Below are positions 16,777-26,250 of a DNA stretch of 41,761 bases, in pieces; the first letter of the stretch is position 1; every line of letters begins with the position of its first letter. The position numbers and the translations under genes are program-made. This stretch comes from Microbacterium marinilacus (lineage in GTDB: Bacteria > Actinomycetota > Actinomycetes > Actinomycetales > Microbacteriaceae). The DNA lies in contig NZ_JAIJZW010000007.1 in NCBI RefSeq assembly GCF_019753765.1, forward strand, positions 108,231 to 149,991, read 5' to 3'. The notes under the pieces were generated by a model that did no database searches, was not told where the DNA came from, and saw nothing but the letters and a program-made list of their open reading frames with translations.

Positions 16777-18099
16777 TCAGCCCTCGTACGGCGAGTAGGT
16801 GTTGTCGGCACCGTACTCGTAGACGTTGATCATGCCCTCGGTCGGGTCGCCGACCTCGTCGAACGTGACCGGGCTCGAGACGCCGTCGTAGTCGGCGACG
16901 CCTCCCGCGAGGATGATGTCGGCGCAGTCGGCGAACGTCGTGCACTTCTCACCGTCGCCGATGCCGCCCGAGACCTCCTGCAGCTTGCCGGAGATCGCCT
17001 CGGGGTCGGTCGAGCCGGCCGCCAGCGACGCGAGCGCGAGCAGGTTGACCGCGTCGAACGACTCGGGCGCGTACGTGTAGTCGCTGAGCGCCGTCGTGCC
17101 GCTCTCCTCCACATAGGCGTTGAGGCCGTCGATGAACTCCTGCACGTCCTCCGGCGTGGGACCGGGGTAGGTGCCCTTCGCACCCTCGAGCAGCCCCTCG
17201 GGGAAGTCGGGGTAGGCGGCCATGTTGCCGTCGACGAGGAAGACGTTCTCCGCGTCGAAGCCCTTCTCGATCAGGCTCGGCAGCAGGGTCTCGGCCTCGG
17301 CGAAGCTGATGACCGTGATGGCCTGCGGGTCCGCCGCGAGCACCTCGGAGATCTGCGCGTCGAACGTGGTGTCGCCCGTGTTGAACGTCGGGTCGGCGAC
17401 GACCTCGCCGCCGGCGCCCTCGAACGACTCGGTGATGTACTTCGCGAGGCCGGTGCCGTACGCGTCGTTCAGCACGATCAGGCCGAGCGTCTCATAGCCC
17501 TGCGAGGCGATGAAGCTGCCGTGCACGGCGCCCTGCAGCACGTCCGACGGAGCGGTGCGGAAGTAGAGGCAGTCGTCCTCGTACGTCGTGAACTGGTCGG
17601 ACGTGTTCGCCGGCGAGAACTGGATGACGCCCGCTCCGGTGACGTCGTCGATGAACTGCAGCGAGACGCCCGACGACGCGGCGCCGACGATCGCCGAGAC
17701 GTCCTCGCTCAGCAGGCGGGGGATCTCGGTCTCGTAGGCCTTGTTGTCCGTGTCGCCCGAGTCGCCGTGCACCACGTCGAGCGAGAGCCCCGTGGTCTCG
17801 GCGTACTCGTTGATGAGCGACTGCGCGTAGTTCACGCCCTCGATCTCGGGCGGGCCGAGGAAGGCCAGGGTGCCGGTCTGGGGCAGGGCCGTGCCGATCT
17901 TGAGGGACAGCTCGCCGCCCACCTCGCCGGCGGGCTCGGTCAGCGGGTCGCACTCCACGGCCGGGGCCGCGACGGTCTCCTCGGGCTCCTCGCTCGGGTC
18001 GGCGGACGTGCCGCCGCCTCCGGAGGCACACCCGGCGAGGGTCAGAGCTGCGGCGCCGGTGAGGGCGATGGCGCCGAACAGCTTCCGGGATCGAACCAT
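16777..18099 (-). CDS. ABC receptor lipoprotein (branched-chain amino acid type)
   Basis: A 440-aa solute-binding lipoprotein of the periplasmic-binding type I (Peripla_BP_6) family. The lipobox LAGC has Cys24 after a basic, hydrophobic signal. An acidic linker (SADPSEEPEETVAAPAVE) leads to the binding fold: LKIGTALPQTGTLAFLGPPEIEGV, EIPRLLSEDVSAIVGAASSGVS, GLIVLNDAYGTGLAKYI and YAPESFDAVNLLALAS. Such receptors capture amino acids, amides or urea outside the membrane and feed LivHMGF. The ATG at 18097-18099 is preferred because AAAGGA lies 9 nt upstream; an ATG six codons earlier has a poor SD. No other HAAT receptor gene is in the window, so it most likely serves the livHMGF genes 6 kb away, from which it is separated by the islet. 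Confidence 0.93.
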   Translation of the reverse strand: MVRSRKLFGAIALTGAAALTLAGCASGGGGTSADPSEEPEETVAAPAVECDPLTEPAGEVGGELSLKIGTALPQTGTLAFLGPPEIEGVNYAQSLINEYAETTGLSLDVVHGDSGDTDNKAYETEIPRLLSEDVSAIVGAASSGVSLQFIDDVTGAGVIQFSPANTSDQFTTYEDDCLYFRTAPSDVLQGAVHGSFIASQGYETLGLIVLNDAYGTGLAKYITESFEGAGGEVVADPTFNTGDTTFDAQISEVLAADPQAITVISFAEAETLLPSLIEKGFDAENVFLVDGNMAAYPDFPEGLLEGAKGTYPGPTPEDVQEFIDGLNAYVEESGTTALSDYTYAPESFDAVNLLALASLAAGSTDPEAISGKLQEVSGGIGDGEKCTTFADCADIILAGGVADYDGVSSPVTFDEVGDPTEGMINVYEYGADNTYSPYEG

Positions 18100-18303
18100 C
18101 TGGTTCCGTCCTTTCATCAGGACCCGCGGATGGGGACTGGGGCCTGCGCGCTCCCAGGGAGTGCACAGGCGGCCGCGGGTAATGGACGGAAATCTACCGG
18201 CGATTTGTTTCGCGTGTGTTTTCGGGCGCGCACTCGCACAGCGCGCGGGCCCTTTCGGGATCGAATCGTTACCGGTCCCGTCGTTCTGCGGGACAGCCCG
18301 CGG

Positions 18304-19266
18304 TCAGGCGCCCCCGTCGATCGCGACGCCGCGTGCGATCCGCGCACGGCGGGCGTGGCGCACCTGGTCGGCCATCAGCAGCACGCAGGCGATCCAGACG
18401 ATGCCGAACCCGACCCACCGGGCCGGCGGCATCGGCTCGTGCAGCACGGCCGCGCCGACGATGAACTGCAGGATCGGTCCCGCGAACTGCAGCAGCCCGA
18501 TGGTGGTCAGCGACACGCGGCGGGCGCCGGCGGCGAACAGCAGCAGCGGGATGGCGGTCACGACGCCCGCGCTCAGCAGCAGCACGGTGTGCCAGGCGCC
18601 CGCCGTGCCGAGGGTGATGCCGGTGCTCGCCGCGACCAGCGCCAGCTGGACCACGGCGACCGGCGCGAGCCACAGGGTCTCGAGCGCGAGGCCGCTCGTG
18701 GCGTCGACCGAGCCGCCGACCTGCTTCTTCACCAGGCCGTACGCCCCGAAGGTCGCCGTCAGCAGCAGGGCGTACCAGGGCACGTCGCCGTACCCGACGA
18801 TGATCACGACCACGGCGACGGCCGCGACCCCGATCGCGATCCACTGCAGCACCCGCAGACGTTCGCGCAGCACGATCACGGCGAGCAGCACCGTCGTGAT
18901 CGGGTTGATGAAGTAGCCGAGGCTCGCCTCGAGCACCTGGTCGCTCTGCGTGGCGAGGACGAAGACCTGCCAGTTGCCGTAGATCAGCGCACCCGCCAGG
19001 CCCATCAGCAGCGCGAGGCGCGGCCGCCGCAGCACGGCGACGAAGCGACCCCATCCGCGCGTGACGGTCAGGAGCAGCGCGCAGAAGACCAGCGACAGCA
19101 GCACGCGCCAGGCCACGACCTCCCACGACCCCGCCGGCGCGAGCGCCACGAAGTAGAGAGGCAGGACGCCCCACAGCACGTAGGCGCCGAGGGCGTAGAG
19201 CGTCCCGGCCGTCTCGCCGCCGCCCCGTTCGTCGCGCAGGGACGAGGAGGCGGGGGCGGCGTTCAC
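18304..19266 (-). CDS. rarD: RarD family EamA transporter
   Basis: A 320-aa inner-membrane protein with ten hydrophobic segments (two EamA halves). RarD hallmarks are YALGAYVLWGVLPLYFVAL at 22-40, SWEVVAWRVLLSLVF, and LIYGNWQVFVLATQSDQVLEASLGYFINP shared in pieces with the family (YGNWQVF, ASLGYFINP). The C-terminal half has LLQFAGPILQFIVGAAVLHEPM. Family substrates are not settled; the name derives from chloramphenicol sensitivity phenotypes. The GTG start follows TAGTCT by 6 nt, so the mRNA is probably leaderless. It is transcribed alone. Confidence 0.94.
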   Translation of the reverse strand: MNAAPASSSLRDERGGGETAGTLYALGAYVLWGVLPLYFVALAPAGSWEVVAWRVLLSLVFCALLLTVTRGWGRFVAVLRRPRLALLMGLAGALIYGNWQVFVLATQSDQVLEASLGYFINPITTVLLAVIVLRERLRVLQWIAIGVAAVAVVVIIVGYGDVPWYALLLTATFGAYGLVKKQVGGSVDATSGLALETLWLAPVAVVQLALVAASTGITLGTAGAWHTVLLLSAGVVTAIPLLLFAAGARRVSLTTIGLLQFAGPILQFIVGAAVLHEPMPPARWVGFGIVWIACVLLMADQVRHARRARIARGVAIDGGA

Positions 19267-19272
19267 CGACTC

Positions 19273-19278
19273 AGACTA
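19273..19278 (-). promoter_or_regulatory. -10 element of leaderless rarD promoter
   Basis: TAGTCT on the minus strand is followed by 6 nt and the GTG. No -35 or SD is seen. Confidence 0.55.
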
Positions 19279-19378
19279 CGGGCGCCGCGGCCGCCGCGGG
19301 CCCGCGGCGCCTGCCATCCATCGCGGGTTTCCTGCCACGGACGCGGAGTCGTCCGGGCGACGCCGCGGGCGCGGGACG

Positions 19379-19417
19379 CGAGAGGGCCCGGACGCGATGC
19401 GCGTCCGGGCCCTCTCG
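19379..19417 (-). terminator. Strong hairpin after groES
   Basis: A perfect 18-bp inverted repeat (19379-19396 and 19400-19417, arm CGAGAGGGCCCGGACGCG) has a 3-nt loop and lies 13 bp beyond the groES stop. It is the longest perfect stem I found in the window. Confidence 0.82.
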
Positions 19418-19430
19418 GAGAGTCGCGGGG

Positions 19431-19727
19431 TCAGCGGACGACGACCGCCAGGACGTCGCGAGCCGACAGCACCAGGAACTCGTCGGCGCCGAACTTGACC
19501 TCGGTGCCGCCGTACTTGCTGTACAGCACGCGGTCGCCGACGGCGACGTCGAGCGGGACGCGGTTGCCGTTGTCGTCGATGCGACCGGGGCCCACCGCGA
19601 CGACCTCGCCCTCCTGGGGCTTCTCCTTCGCGGTGTCGGGGATGACCAGACCGCTGGCGGTGGTCTGCTCGGCCTCGACCTGCTTGATGACGATGCGGTC
19701 CTCGAGCGGCTTGATGGAAACCGACAC
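19431..19727 (-). CDS. groES: Co-chaperonin GroES
   Basis: A 98-aa Cpn10 protein, normal length. It caps GroEL during folding. Visible are [19 protein letters not shown], the mobile-loop region [25 protein letters not shown], and the roof/strand block [13 protein letters not shown] ending LAVVV. It starts with GTG at 19725-19727 behind AGAGG with 6-nt spacing. No groEL follows: a perfect hairpin closes the gene, so groEL lies elsewhere, which is common in actinobacteria. Two CIRCE operators upstream predict HrcA control and heat induction. Confidence 0.97.
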   Translation of the reverse strand: MSVSIKPLEDRIVIKQVEAEQTTASGLVIPDTAKEKPQEGEVVAVGPGRIDDNGNRVPLDVAVGDRVLYSKYGGTEVKFGADEFLVLSARDVLAVVVR

Positions 19728-19799
19728 GGTGTACCTCTTCTTTCCTGTGCTTCGTACGGGAAGACTGTTCGCCCCTGAGCTCCCTCGCGGAGCCGGGGC

Positions 19800-19826
19800 T
19801 TTGCACTCCCCTATGGAGAGTGCTAA
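19800..19826 (-). promoter_or_regulatory. CIRCE operator 1 of groES
   Basis: TTTGCACTC-N9-GAGTGCTAA on the plus strand matches the HrcA operator TTAGCACTC-N9-GAGTGCTAA with one mismatch. It lies downstream of the -10, in the early transcribed region. Confidence 0.93.
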
Positions 19827-19830
19827 CAGC

Positions 19831-19860
19831 AGTTTAGGAGGCATGCTGGCACTCGCGCAA
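19831..19860 (-). promoter_or_regulatory. groES promoter
   Basis: On the minus strand, -35 TTGCGC (19855-19860) and -10 TAAACT (19831-19836) are separated by 18 bp. The -35 lies inside CIRCE 2 and the start site just before CIRCE 1, so HrcA bound at either site would block the polymerase. Confidence 0.65.
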
Positions 19861-19872
19861 CGCGAGTGCCAG
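19846..19872 (-). promoter_or_regulatory. CIRCE operator 2 of groES
   Basis: CTGGCACTC-N9-GAGTGCCAG with perfect arms (extendable to 12 bp each) lies 46 bp from the first copy and covers the -35 region. Confidence 0.93.
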
Positions 19873-19995
19873 CCTTTGTCATCCTCCGACACAACGCAGG
19901 ACCTCCGCCCGCGAGGCGGCGTGACCGAGCGCCGCCCCGGCGGGATGCGCGCCGGTCCCGCTCGAACGTCCTGCATCGTGTCGCGGCCCTGACCG

Positions 19996-20001
19996 TACGC
20001 T
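19996..20001 (+). promoter_or_regulatory. -10 element of leaderless methyltransferase gene
   Basis: TACGCT is followed by 6 nt and the ATG at 20008. No SD is seen. Confidence 0.5.
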
Positions 20002-20007
20002 GGACGG

Positions 20008-21204
20008 ATGGACTCCGCCGAGCTCGACGCCCTGCTCACGCGCGACGGGCTCGCGCTCCTCGAGTCGCTGGACCCGGTGGAGACGACCGACGACGTCACG
20101 CGGGCGGTCTCGCGGCTGCGCGCCGCCGGCCACTCCCCCGAGCTCGTCTCCGCGGTGGTCGGCCAGGCCCGGCTGCGGCGTCGGGCCGAGGCCAAGTTCG
20201 GCCCCTTCGCGTCGCGCATGCTGTTCACCCGCGCGGCGCTCGAGCAGGCGACGCGGATGAGCGTCTCGGCGCATCACGCACGCCGGATGCGCCAGGCCGG
20301 CATCCGGCGCGTGGCGGACCTGGGCTGCGGCATCGGCGGCGACTCCCTCGCGTTCGCGTCGCTCGGCATCGGCGTGCTCGCCGTCGACGCCGACGAGGTG
20401 ACGGCCGCCCTCGCGGCGTTCAACCTCGCCCCGTTCGGCGGCGACGTCGAGGTGCGCTCGGCGCTCGCGCAGGACGTGGGGCTCGACGACGTCGACGCGG
20501 TGTGGCTCGACCCCGCGCGCCGCACCGCCGGGCACGCCGAGACCGCCCGCGTGTCCGCGGCCGACTACTCCCCTCCGCTCGAGTGGACCTTCGACCTGGC
20601 GGGGCGGGTCTCCGCCGGCGTCAAGCTCGGCCCGGCCCACGACCGCGACGCGGTGCCGGAGGGCGCCGAGACGCAGTGGGTGAGCGTCGACGGCTCGACC
20701 GTCGAGCTGATCGTGTGGACCGGCGCCCTCGCACGGCCGGGCGTCCGCCGCGCCGCCCTGGTGCTGCGCGGCGAGCAGGCGCACGAGCTCACCTCCGCGG
20801 CCGACGCGTCGGACGAGCCGGTGCGGGAGCTCGGCGCGTTCCTGCACGAGCCGGAGGGCGCCGTCATCCGGGCACGCCTGATCGGCGACGTCGCCCGCTC
20901 GCTCCAGGCGGGACCGGTGGCGCCCGGAATCGCCTACCTCACGGGCGACGCGACGGCGACCAGCCCGTTCGTGACGTCGTTCCGGGTGCGCGAGGTGCTG
21001 CCCGCCGACCCGAAGCCCCTCGCGAAGGCGCTGCGGGCCCGCGGCATCGGGACGCTCGAGATCAAGAAGCGCGGGGTCGACGTCGATCCCGCCGCGCTGC
21101 GAAAGCGCCTGTCGCTGAAGGGGGACGAGTCCGCGACGCTGATCGTCACCCGCATCGGCGGTCGGCGGACGGCCGTGCTCGCCGACCGGGTGCCGCGCCC
21201 CTGA
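20008..21204 (+). CDS. SAM-dependent methyltransferase with THUMP-like C-terminal domain
   Basis: A 398-aa cytosolic protein. An alpha-helical N-terminus (about 1-95, [29 protein letters not shown]) precedes a class-I Rossmann methyltransferase with SAM motif [19 protein letters not shown] at 104-122 and [17 protein letters not shown] next. The motif WLDPARR near 168 corresponds to the catalytic NPP/DPP-type region. The C-terminal part (about 300-398, [33 protein letters not shown], then [19 protein letters not shown]) fits the THUMP-like domain found in these proteins. The target is unknown, possibly RNA. It faces away from groES and converges on the next gene with a single-base gap. Confidence 0.9.
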   Translation: MDSAELDALLTRDGLALLESLDPVETTDDVTRAVSRLRAAGHSPELVSAVVGQARLRRRAEAKFGPFASRMLFTRAALEQATRMSVSAHHARRMRQAGIRRVADLGCGIGGDSLAFASLGIGVLAVDADEVTAALAAFNLAPFGGDVEVRSALAQDVGLDDVDAVWLDPARRTAGHAETARVSAADYSPPLEWTFDLAGRVSAGVKLGPAHDRDAVPEGAETQWVSVDGSTVELIVWTGALARPGVRRAALVLRGEQAHELTSAADASDEPVRELGAFLHEPEGAVIRARLIGDVARSLQAGPVAPGIAYLTGDATATSPFVTSFRVREVLPADPKPLAKALRARGIGTLEIKKRGVDVDPAALRKRLSLKGDESATLIVTRIGGRRTAVLADRVPRP

Positions 21205-21205
21205 C

Positions 21206-21618
21206 TCAGCCGACGGCGGCCACCTCGGCGGCCGCGCGCAGTCCCCAGACGATCCAGAAGGCGCTGCAGCCGACGGCGCCGAGCCCCAGGCCGAGGCCCC
21301 ACCACGCGAGCTCGCGGCCAGCACGGCGCGCGAGGAGCGCGACGCCCGCGAGCACCACGCCGACCACCGCGAGCGGCAGCGCCCATCCCGTGAACCACGA
21401 CGCCGTCAGCGCGAACATCGCGACGCTCAGCGACCAGCTCGCGAGGCGACCGCGCGACGTGCGGCGGGCGGTCGGCGACGACGCCGTCGGGACGGCCACG
21501 CCCGCGTCCCGGGCCCGTTCGCGCGGCACGGTGACGGCGGGCCGCACCGACGAGGCGGCGCGGGTGTCGGCCTCGGCCGCCGGCGCCCCGGGGTCCGCGA
21601 GCGGAGCCGACGGATCCG

Positions 21619-21622
<4 letters not shown>
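21206..21622 (-). CDS. Small membrane protein downstream of tsaD
   Basis: A 138-aa protein. Residues 1-58 are Pro/Ala/Arg-rich and likely disordered and cytosolic. Three close hydrophobic segments follow ([64 protein letters not shown]). I do not recognise a family beyond a general DUF4190-like or actinobacterial membrane protein look. Its ATG overlaps the tsaD stop (ATGA), so it is the last gene of tsaB-rimI-tsaD. It has no visible link to tRNA modification other than position. Confidence 0.8.
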
Positions 21623-22739
<1,117 letters not shown>

Positions 22740-22743
<4 letters not shown>

Positions 22744-23267
22744 GAGCATGCCCCCGCCTCGGCGGCCGTCGCGAGCGCGGTCGGGTTCCGTGCGGCGGCC
22801 CAGCCCTCGAGGTCGAGGCGCATCACCACGGCGTCGACGTCGTCCGGCTGATAGTAGCGGGGGCGACGGCCGAGCTCGGCGAACCCCTCCGACGCGTACA
22901 GCGCCTGTGCCACCGGGTTGTCGGCCCGCACCTCGAGGAACACCTCGCGGACGCGGCGTCCGGCGGCCTCCTGCAGCAGCGTGCGCAGCATCGCCCGGCC
23001 CCTCCCCCGCCCGCGGGCCTCCTCGGCGATCGCGATGGTCTGGACGTCGGCGTCACGCGAGCCCGGCAGGATGCGCACGCCGGCGTACCCGACGACGCGA
23101 CCGGCGAGCTCGTCGACGAAGTAGCGCCCATGGGCACCGGTGAGCTCCTCGCGCATCATCGCCTCGGACCACGCGTCGGTGGGGAACGAGGCGCGCTCGA
23201 GCCGCATGACGGCGTCGAGGTCGTCGCCCGTTGCGGGCCGGATCCGCGCCGCGGAGGGGCCGGTCAT
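22740..23267 (-). CDS. rimI: RimI-like N-acetyltransferase
   Basis: A 175-aa GNAT enzyme. RimI acetylates the N-terminal Ala of ribosomal protein S18 and relatives act on other N-termini. Visible are [55 protein letters not shown] (with the RGRGRG acetyl-CoA loop) and [21 protein letters not shown]. It overlaps tsaB and tsaD by 4 bp on each side, the standard actinobacterial tsaB-rimI-tsaD arrangement. About 25 residues after the fold form an Ala-rich tail. Confidence 0.92.
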
Positions 23268-23956
23268 GCGCGCACCTTCTTCGGGGCGTGGCCGACCGTC
23301 ACGTCGGGCGAGCGCAGGTACAGCGGCTCGGTCTCGGCGAGCTCGCCGGTCGGCGCCCAGCCGGAGGCGAGCATCGACGCCGCCACGCGGCCCAGCGCGT
23401 CGGCGGGGATCTCGGTCACGGGCACGACCTCGGCCGTTCGCGCTCCGCCCCGGGCGCCGTCGGAGGCGGGACCGGCGGCGACCGAGAGCAGCGGGTCGGC
23501 GGCGAGGTCGACGTCGTTCGCGCGCAGCTCCGGACCGGCGACGCGGCGCGGGAGGCCGTTCGCGTCCCGGCCGTCGAACACCGTGACGGCGTTCTCGCGG
23601 CGGCGCGCGTCGGTGACGACGGCGAAGGGAGCCGTCGCGCCCGCGTCCAGGTGGGCGAGCGCGGCCGCGACGTGGCCCGGCACCGGGACGACGGGGATGC
23701 CGCGCCCCAGCGCGAAGGCCCGCGCGGCGGCGATGCCGATGCGCAGACCGGTGAACGCGCCGGGGCCCATCCCGGCTGCGACGTGGGTGACGTCGGCCGG
23801 GCTCACGCCCGCGTCCGCGAGCGCGCGCTGCAGCAGCGTGCCGATGACCTCCGCGTGGCCCAGCGTGTTCTCGCTCCGCGCGACGGCGCGCACGGCACCG
23901 TCCGGCTCGACGATCGCGACGGTCGAGCCGAGCGACGTGTCGACGGCGAGGATCAC
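23264..23956 (-). CDS. tsaB: t6A biosynthesis scaffold TsaB
   Basis: A 230-aa ASKHA-fold paralogue of TsaD that forms the TsaB-TsaD dimer needed for t6A37. Visible are MILAVDTSLGSTVAIVE, GHAEVIGTLLQRAL, and the hallmark AAGMGPGAFTGLRIGIAAARAFA in pieces (GPGAFTGLRIG). The catalytic metal His residues of TsaD are absent, as expected. The GTG at 23954-23956 follows TACCCT by 6 nt, so it probably starts a leaderless transcript for tsaB-rimI-tsaD. Confidence 0.95.
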   Translation of the reverse strand: MILAVDTSLGSTVAIVEPDGAVRAVARSENTLGHAEVIGTLLQRALADAGVSPADVTHVAAGMGPGAFTGLRIGIAAARAFALGRGIPVVPVPGHVAAALAHLDAGATAPFAVVTDARRRENAVTVFDGRDANGLPRRVAGPELRANDVDLAADPLLSVAAGPASDGARGGARTAEVVPVTEIPADALGRVAASMLASGWAPTGELAETEPLYLRSPDVTVGHAPKKVRA

Positions 23957-23962
23957 CCCACC

Positions 23963-23968
23963 AGGGTA
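23963..23968 (-). promoter_or_regulatory. -10 element of leaderless tsaB operon promoter
   Basis: TACCCT on the minus strand, 6 nt before the GTG, lies in the 70-bp gap after tsaE. It suggests independent transcription of tsaB-rimI-tsaD. Confidence 0.5.
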
Positions 23969-24026
23969 TCCACGCTGTCTGACGGGAAGCCGGGCACCGC
24001 TGCCCGGCGCGCCGGACGCGCGGCCC

Positions 24027-24509
24027 TCAGGCGGTGACGCGCGCGATCGTGACGACCCGCGGCGCGTCGAGGTCGAGGTCCTCGGCGTCGGTTTCGTCGG
24101 CGACGTCTCCGACGGGCCGCTCGATCTCGACGTCGATCCACGAGTCGCGCAGGCCGTCGACCTTGCCGCGCCCCCACTCGACGATCGTGACGGATCCGTC
24201 GACGTCGACGTCGAGGTCGTCGAGCTCCATCGCCGAGGCGAGGCGATACGCGTCGGCGTGCACGAGCGGGGCGCCGCCGACGAGCGACGGATGCGTCCGC
24301 GCGATCACGAAGGTGGGGCTCTGGACCGGGCCGCGCACCCCGAGGCCCTCGGCGATGCCGCGCGTCAGGGTGGTCTTGCCCGCCCCGAGCGGACCGGTGA
24401 GCACGATCAGGTCGCCCGCGGTCAGGCCTGCGCCCAGCCGAGCGCCGAGCCGCTCCATGTCGGCGGCGGTCGCGACCTCGTGCCGTCCGAGAAGGTCCTC
24501 GGCGATCAT
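24027..24509 (-). CDS. tsaE: t6A biosynthesis ATPase TsaE
   Basis: A 160-aa P-loop ATPase of the bacterial t6A complex. Walker A GPLGAGKTT is at 39-47, PVQSPTFVIART gives the switch region, HADAYRL the Walker-B-proximal motif, and SVTIVEWGRG the Trp-containing motif. The C-terminal 35 residues are acidic (VADETDAEDLDLD). The ATG overlaps the alr stop by 4 bp. Confidence 0.94.
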   Translation of the reverse strand: MIAEDLLGRHEVATAADMERLGARLGAGLTAGDLIVLTGPLGAGKTTLTRGIAEGLGVRGPVQSPTFVIARTHPSLVGGAPLVHADAYRLASAMELDDLDVDVDGSVTIVEWGRGKVDGLRDSWIDVEIERPVGDVADETDAEDLDLDAPRVVTIARVTA

Positions 24510-25672
24510 CCGCGCTCCGCGGCGGCCCCGGTCTCGCCCGCCGGGCTCGCACCCTCGGCGCGCACCCGCGGCACGCGCGGGCCGATGCGCGTGACGATCT
24601 CGTAGTTGATCGTGCCGGCCGCCGACGCCCACTCCGCCGCGGAGGGGTGCCCCGCGGCGGGGTCACCGAACAGGACGACCTCGTCGCCCACCGCGACCGG
24701 GTGATCGCCGACGTCGACCACGAACTGGTCCATCGCGATGCGGCCGGCCACCGTGAACCGTGCCCCGCCGATCACGACGGGGCCGGCGCCGGACGCCTGG
24801 CGCGGCACGCCGTCGGCGTAGCCGAGCGGCACGAGCGCGAGGGTGCTCTCAGCGGCGGTGCGGTGCGCGTAGCCGTAGGACACCCCCTGGCCGCCCGGCA
24901 CGCGGCGCACCGCGGCCACGCGAGCGCGCAGCGTCATCGCGGGCCGCAGCCCGATGCCGGCCGCCGGGTCGTCGGCGGCCGGACGGTCGGCGAAGGGCGA
25001 CAGCCCGTACAGGCCGATGCCGATCCGCACGGCGTCGAGCCGAGCCTCGGGCAGCGCGATCGCCGCGGCGGTCGCGGCGATGTGGCGCACGGCGGGGCGC
25101 AGGCCCGCGGCCTCGGCGGCCGCGACGCCCACCTCGAAGCGCCGCACCTGCACGCGGTCGTCGTCGTCGGAGGTGTTGGAGAGGTGGCTGAACAGCCCCT
25201 CGACGTGCAGGCGCCCCTCGTCCTCCAGCCTCGCGGCCTCGCGGAAGACGTCGGCCCAGTCCTGCGAGGCGATGCCGTTGCGGCCGAGCCCGGTCTCGAG
25301 CTTGAGGTGGACGACGGCGCGCGTCGACTCGGCGGCCCGCGCGACAGCGTGCAGCTGCGCGAGGCTCGAGACGCCGACCTGGACGTCGCGGGCGACGGCG
25401 TCGACGAACGTCTCGTCGGGGTCGTGCAGCCACGCGAGCACGGGTGCCTCGATGCCGGCGTCCCGCAACGCGATGGCCTCGCGGATGTCGGCGACGCCGA
25501 GTCGCGTCGCCCCGCCGGCGAGCGCGGCGCGGGCGACGTCCGCCGCGCCGTGCCCGTAGGCGTCGGCCTTGACGACGGCGATGAGCTCGCGCGTGCCCGC
25601 GAGGTCACGCAGCGTGCGGGTGTTGTGGGTGACGGCGGCGAGGTCGATGCGCGCCTCGCGCATGCCCGTCAT
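24506..25672 (-). CDS. alr: Alanine racemase
   Basis: A 388-aa PLP enzyme that makes D-alanine for peptidoglycan. The PLP lysine is Lys35 in VVKADAYGHG. The catalytic Tyr region GVSYGYAHRT and the C-terminal RIAMDQFVVDVGDHPVAVGDEVVLFG are typical. About 15 extra residues at the C-terminus are Gly/Ala/Glu-rich. It overlaps acpS upstream and tsaE downstream by 4 bp each; acpS-alr-tsaE form one operon. Confidence 0.97.
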   Translation of the reverse strand: MTGMREARIDLAAVTHNTRTLRDLAGTRELIAVVKADAYGHGAADVARAALAGGATRLGVADIREAIALRDAGIEAPVLAWLHDPDETFVDAVARDVQVGVSSLAQLHAVARAAESTRAVVHLKLETGLGRNGIASQDWADVFREAARLEDEGRLHVEGLFSHLSNTSDDDDRVQVRRFEVGVAAAEAAGLRPAVRHIAATAAAIALPEARLDAVRIGIGLYGLSPFADRPAADDPAAGIGLRPAMTLRARVAAVRRVPGGQGVSYGYAHRTAAESTLALVPLGYADGVPRQASGAGPVVIGGARFTVAGRIAMDQFVVDVGDHPVAVGDEVVLFGDPAAGHPSAAEWASAAGTINYEIVTRIGPRVPRVRAEGASPAGETGAAAERG

Positions 25673-26142
25673 CGCGGCTCCTCCGGGTCCTCGGCCTCGG
25701 GCACGTCCAGCAGCGCGTCGCCGTCGCCGGCGGGCGCGTAGGCCGCCCCGACGGCGTCGACGGCATCGCCGCCGAGCACGCCCGCGGTGGCGCCCTCGGC
25801 GGTGACGTACGCGATCGCCAGGCCGGCGTCGTGCGACAGCGACAGGTGCAGCGAGGTGATGCCGCGCGCCGCGACGACGTCGGCGGTCGAGCCCGAGAGC
25901 GCGAACCGCGGCGGCACGCTCTCGCCCTCGCGGGCGATCTCGATCTCGTCCCAGTGGACGCCGTCCGATCCGCCCAACGCCTTGATCAGCGCCTCCTTGG
26001 CGGCGTAGCGGGCGGCGAGGGAGCGCAGCGGCAGGCCGCGCTCGGCGCCCGTGAACAGGCGGTCGAGCAGCTTGGGGGTGCGCTCGATCGTGCGCTCGAA
26101 GCGCGGGATGTCGACCAGGTCGACACCGATGCCCACGATCAT
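25669..26142 (-). CDS. acpS: Holo-[acyl-carrier-protein] synthase
   Basis: Transfers phosphopantetheine from CoA to acyl carrier protein. It is 157 aa against about 120-125 for the family. MIVGIGVDLVDIPRFE carries the Mg-binding Asp8-type motif, and LAARYAAKEALIKALG the second conserved Glu/Lys block. LHLSLSHDAGLAIAYV is the closing strand. About 35 residues beyond this (AGVLGGDAVDAVGAAYAP...PEAEDPEEPR) form an acidic tail. ATG at 26140-26142 has AAGGGA 6 nt upstream. The frame is open for 32 more codons, which overlap an inverted repeat and are not family-like. Confidence 0.94.
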   Translation of the reverse strand: MIVGIGVDLVDIPRFERTIERTPKLLDRLFTGAERGLPLRSLAARYAAKEALIKALGGSDGVHWDEIEIAREGESVPPRFALSGSTADVVAARGITSLHLSLSHDAGLAIAYVTAEGATAGVLGGDAVDAVGAAYAPAGDGDALLDVPEAEDPEEPR

Positions 26143-26165
26143 GCGCGGTCCCTTCCTGTCATCCC

Positions 26166-26236
26166 GCCGAACCACGTCGTGCCGCCGAACGCACACCGGA
26201 GACCGGGGCGGGTTCGGCCGGTCGACGTGGTTCGGC
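26166..26236 (-). terminator. Nested inverted repeat after glmS
   Basis: Outer perfect 14-bp arms (26166-26179 GCCGAACCACGTCG and 26223-26236) enclose inner 7-bp arms GCCGAAC (26184-26190) and GTTCGGC (26212-26218). The structure begins 14 bp past the glmS stop. Its large size, and the reuse of CCGAAC in both arms, are unlike the compact hairpins elsewhere in the window. It may end glmS transcripts or shape the acpS leader. Confidence 0.5.
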
Positions 26237-26250
26237 ACACGGGTGAGCGC

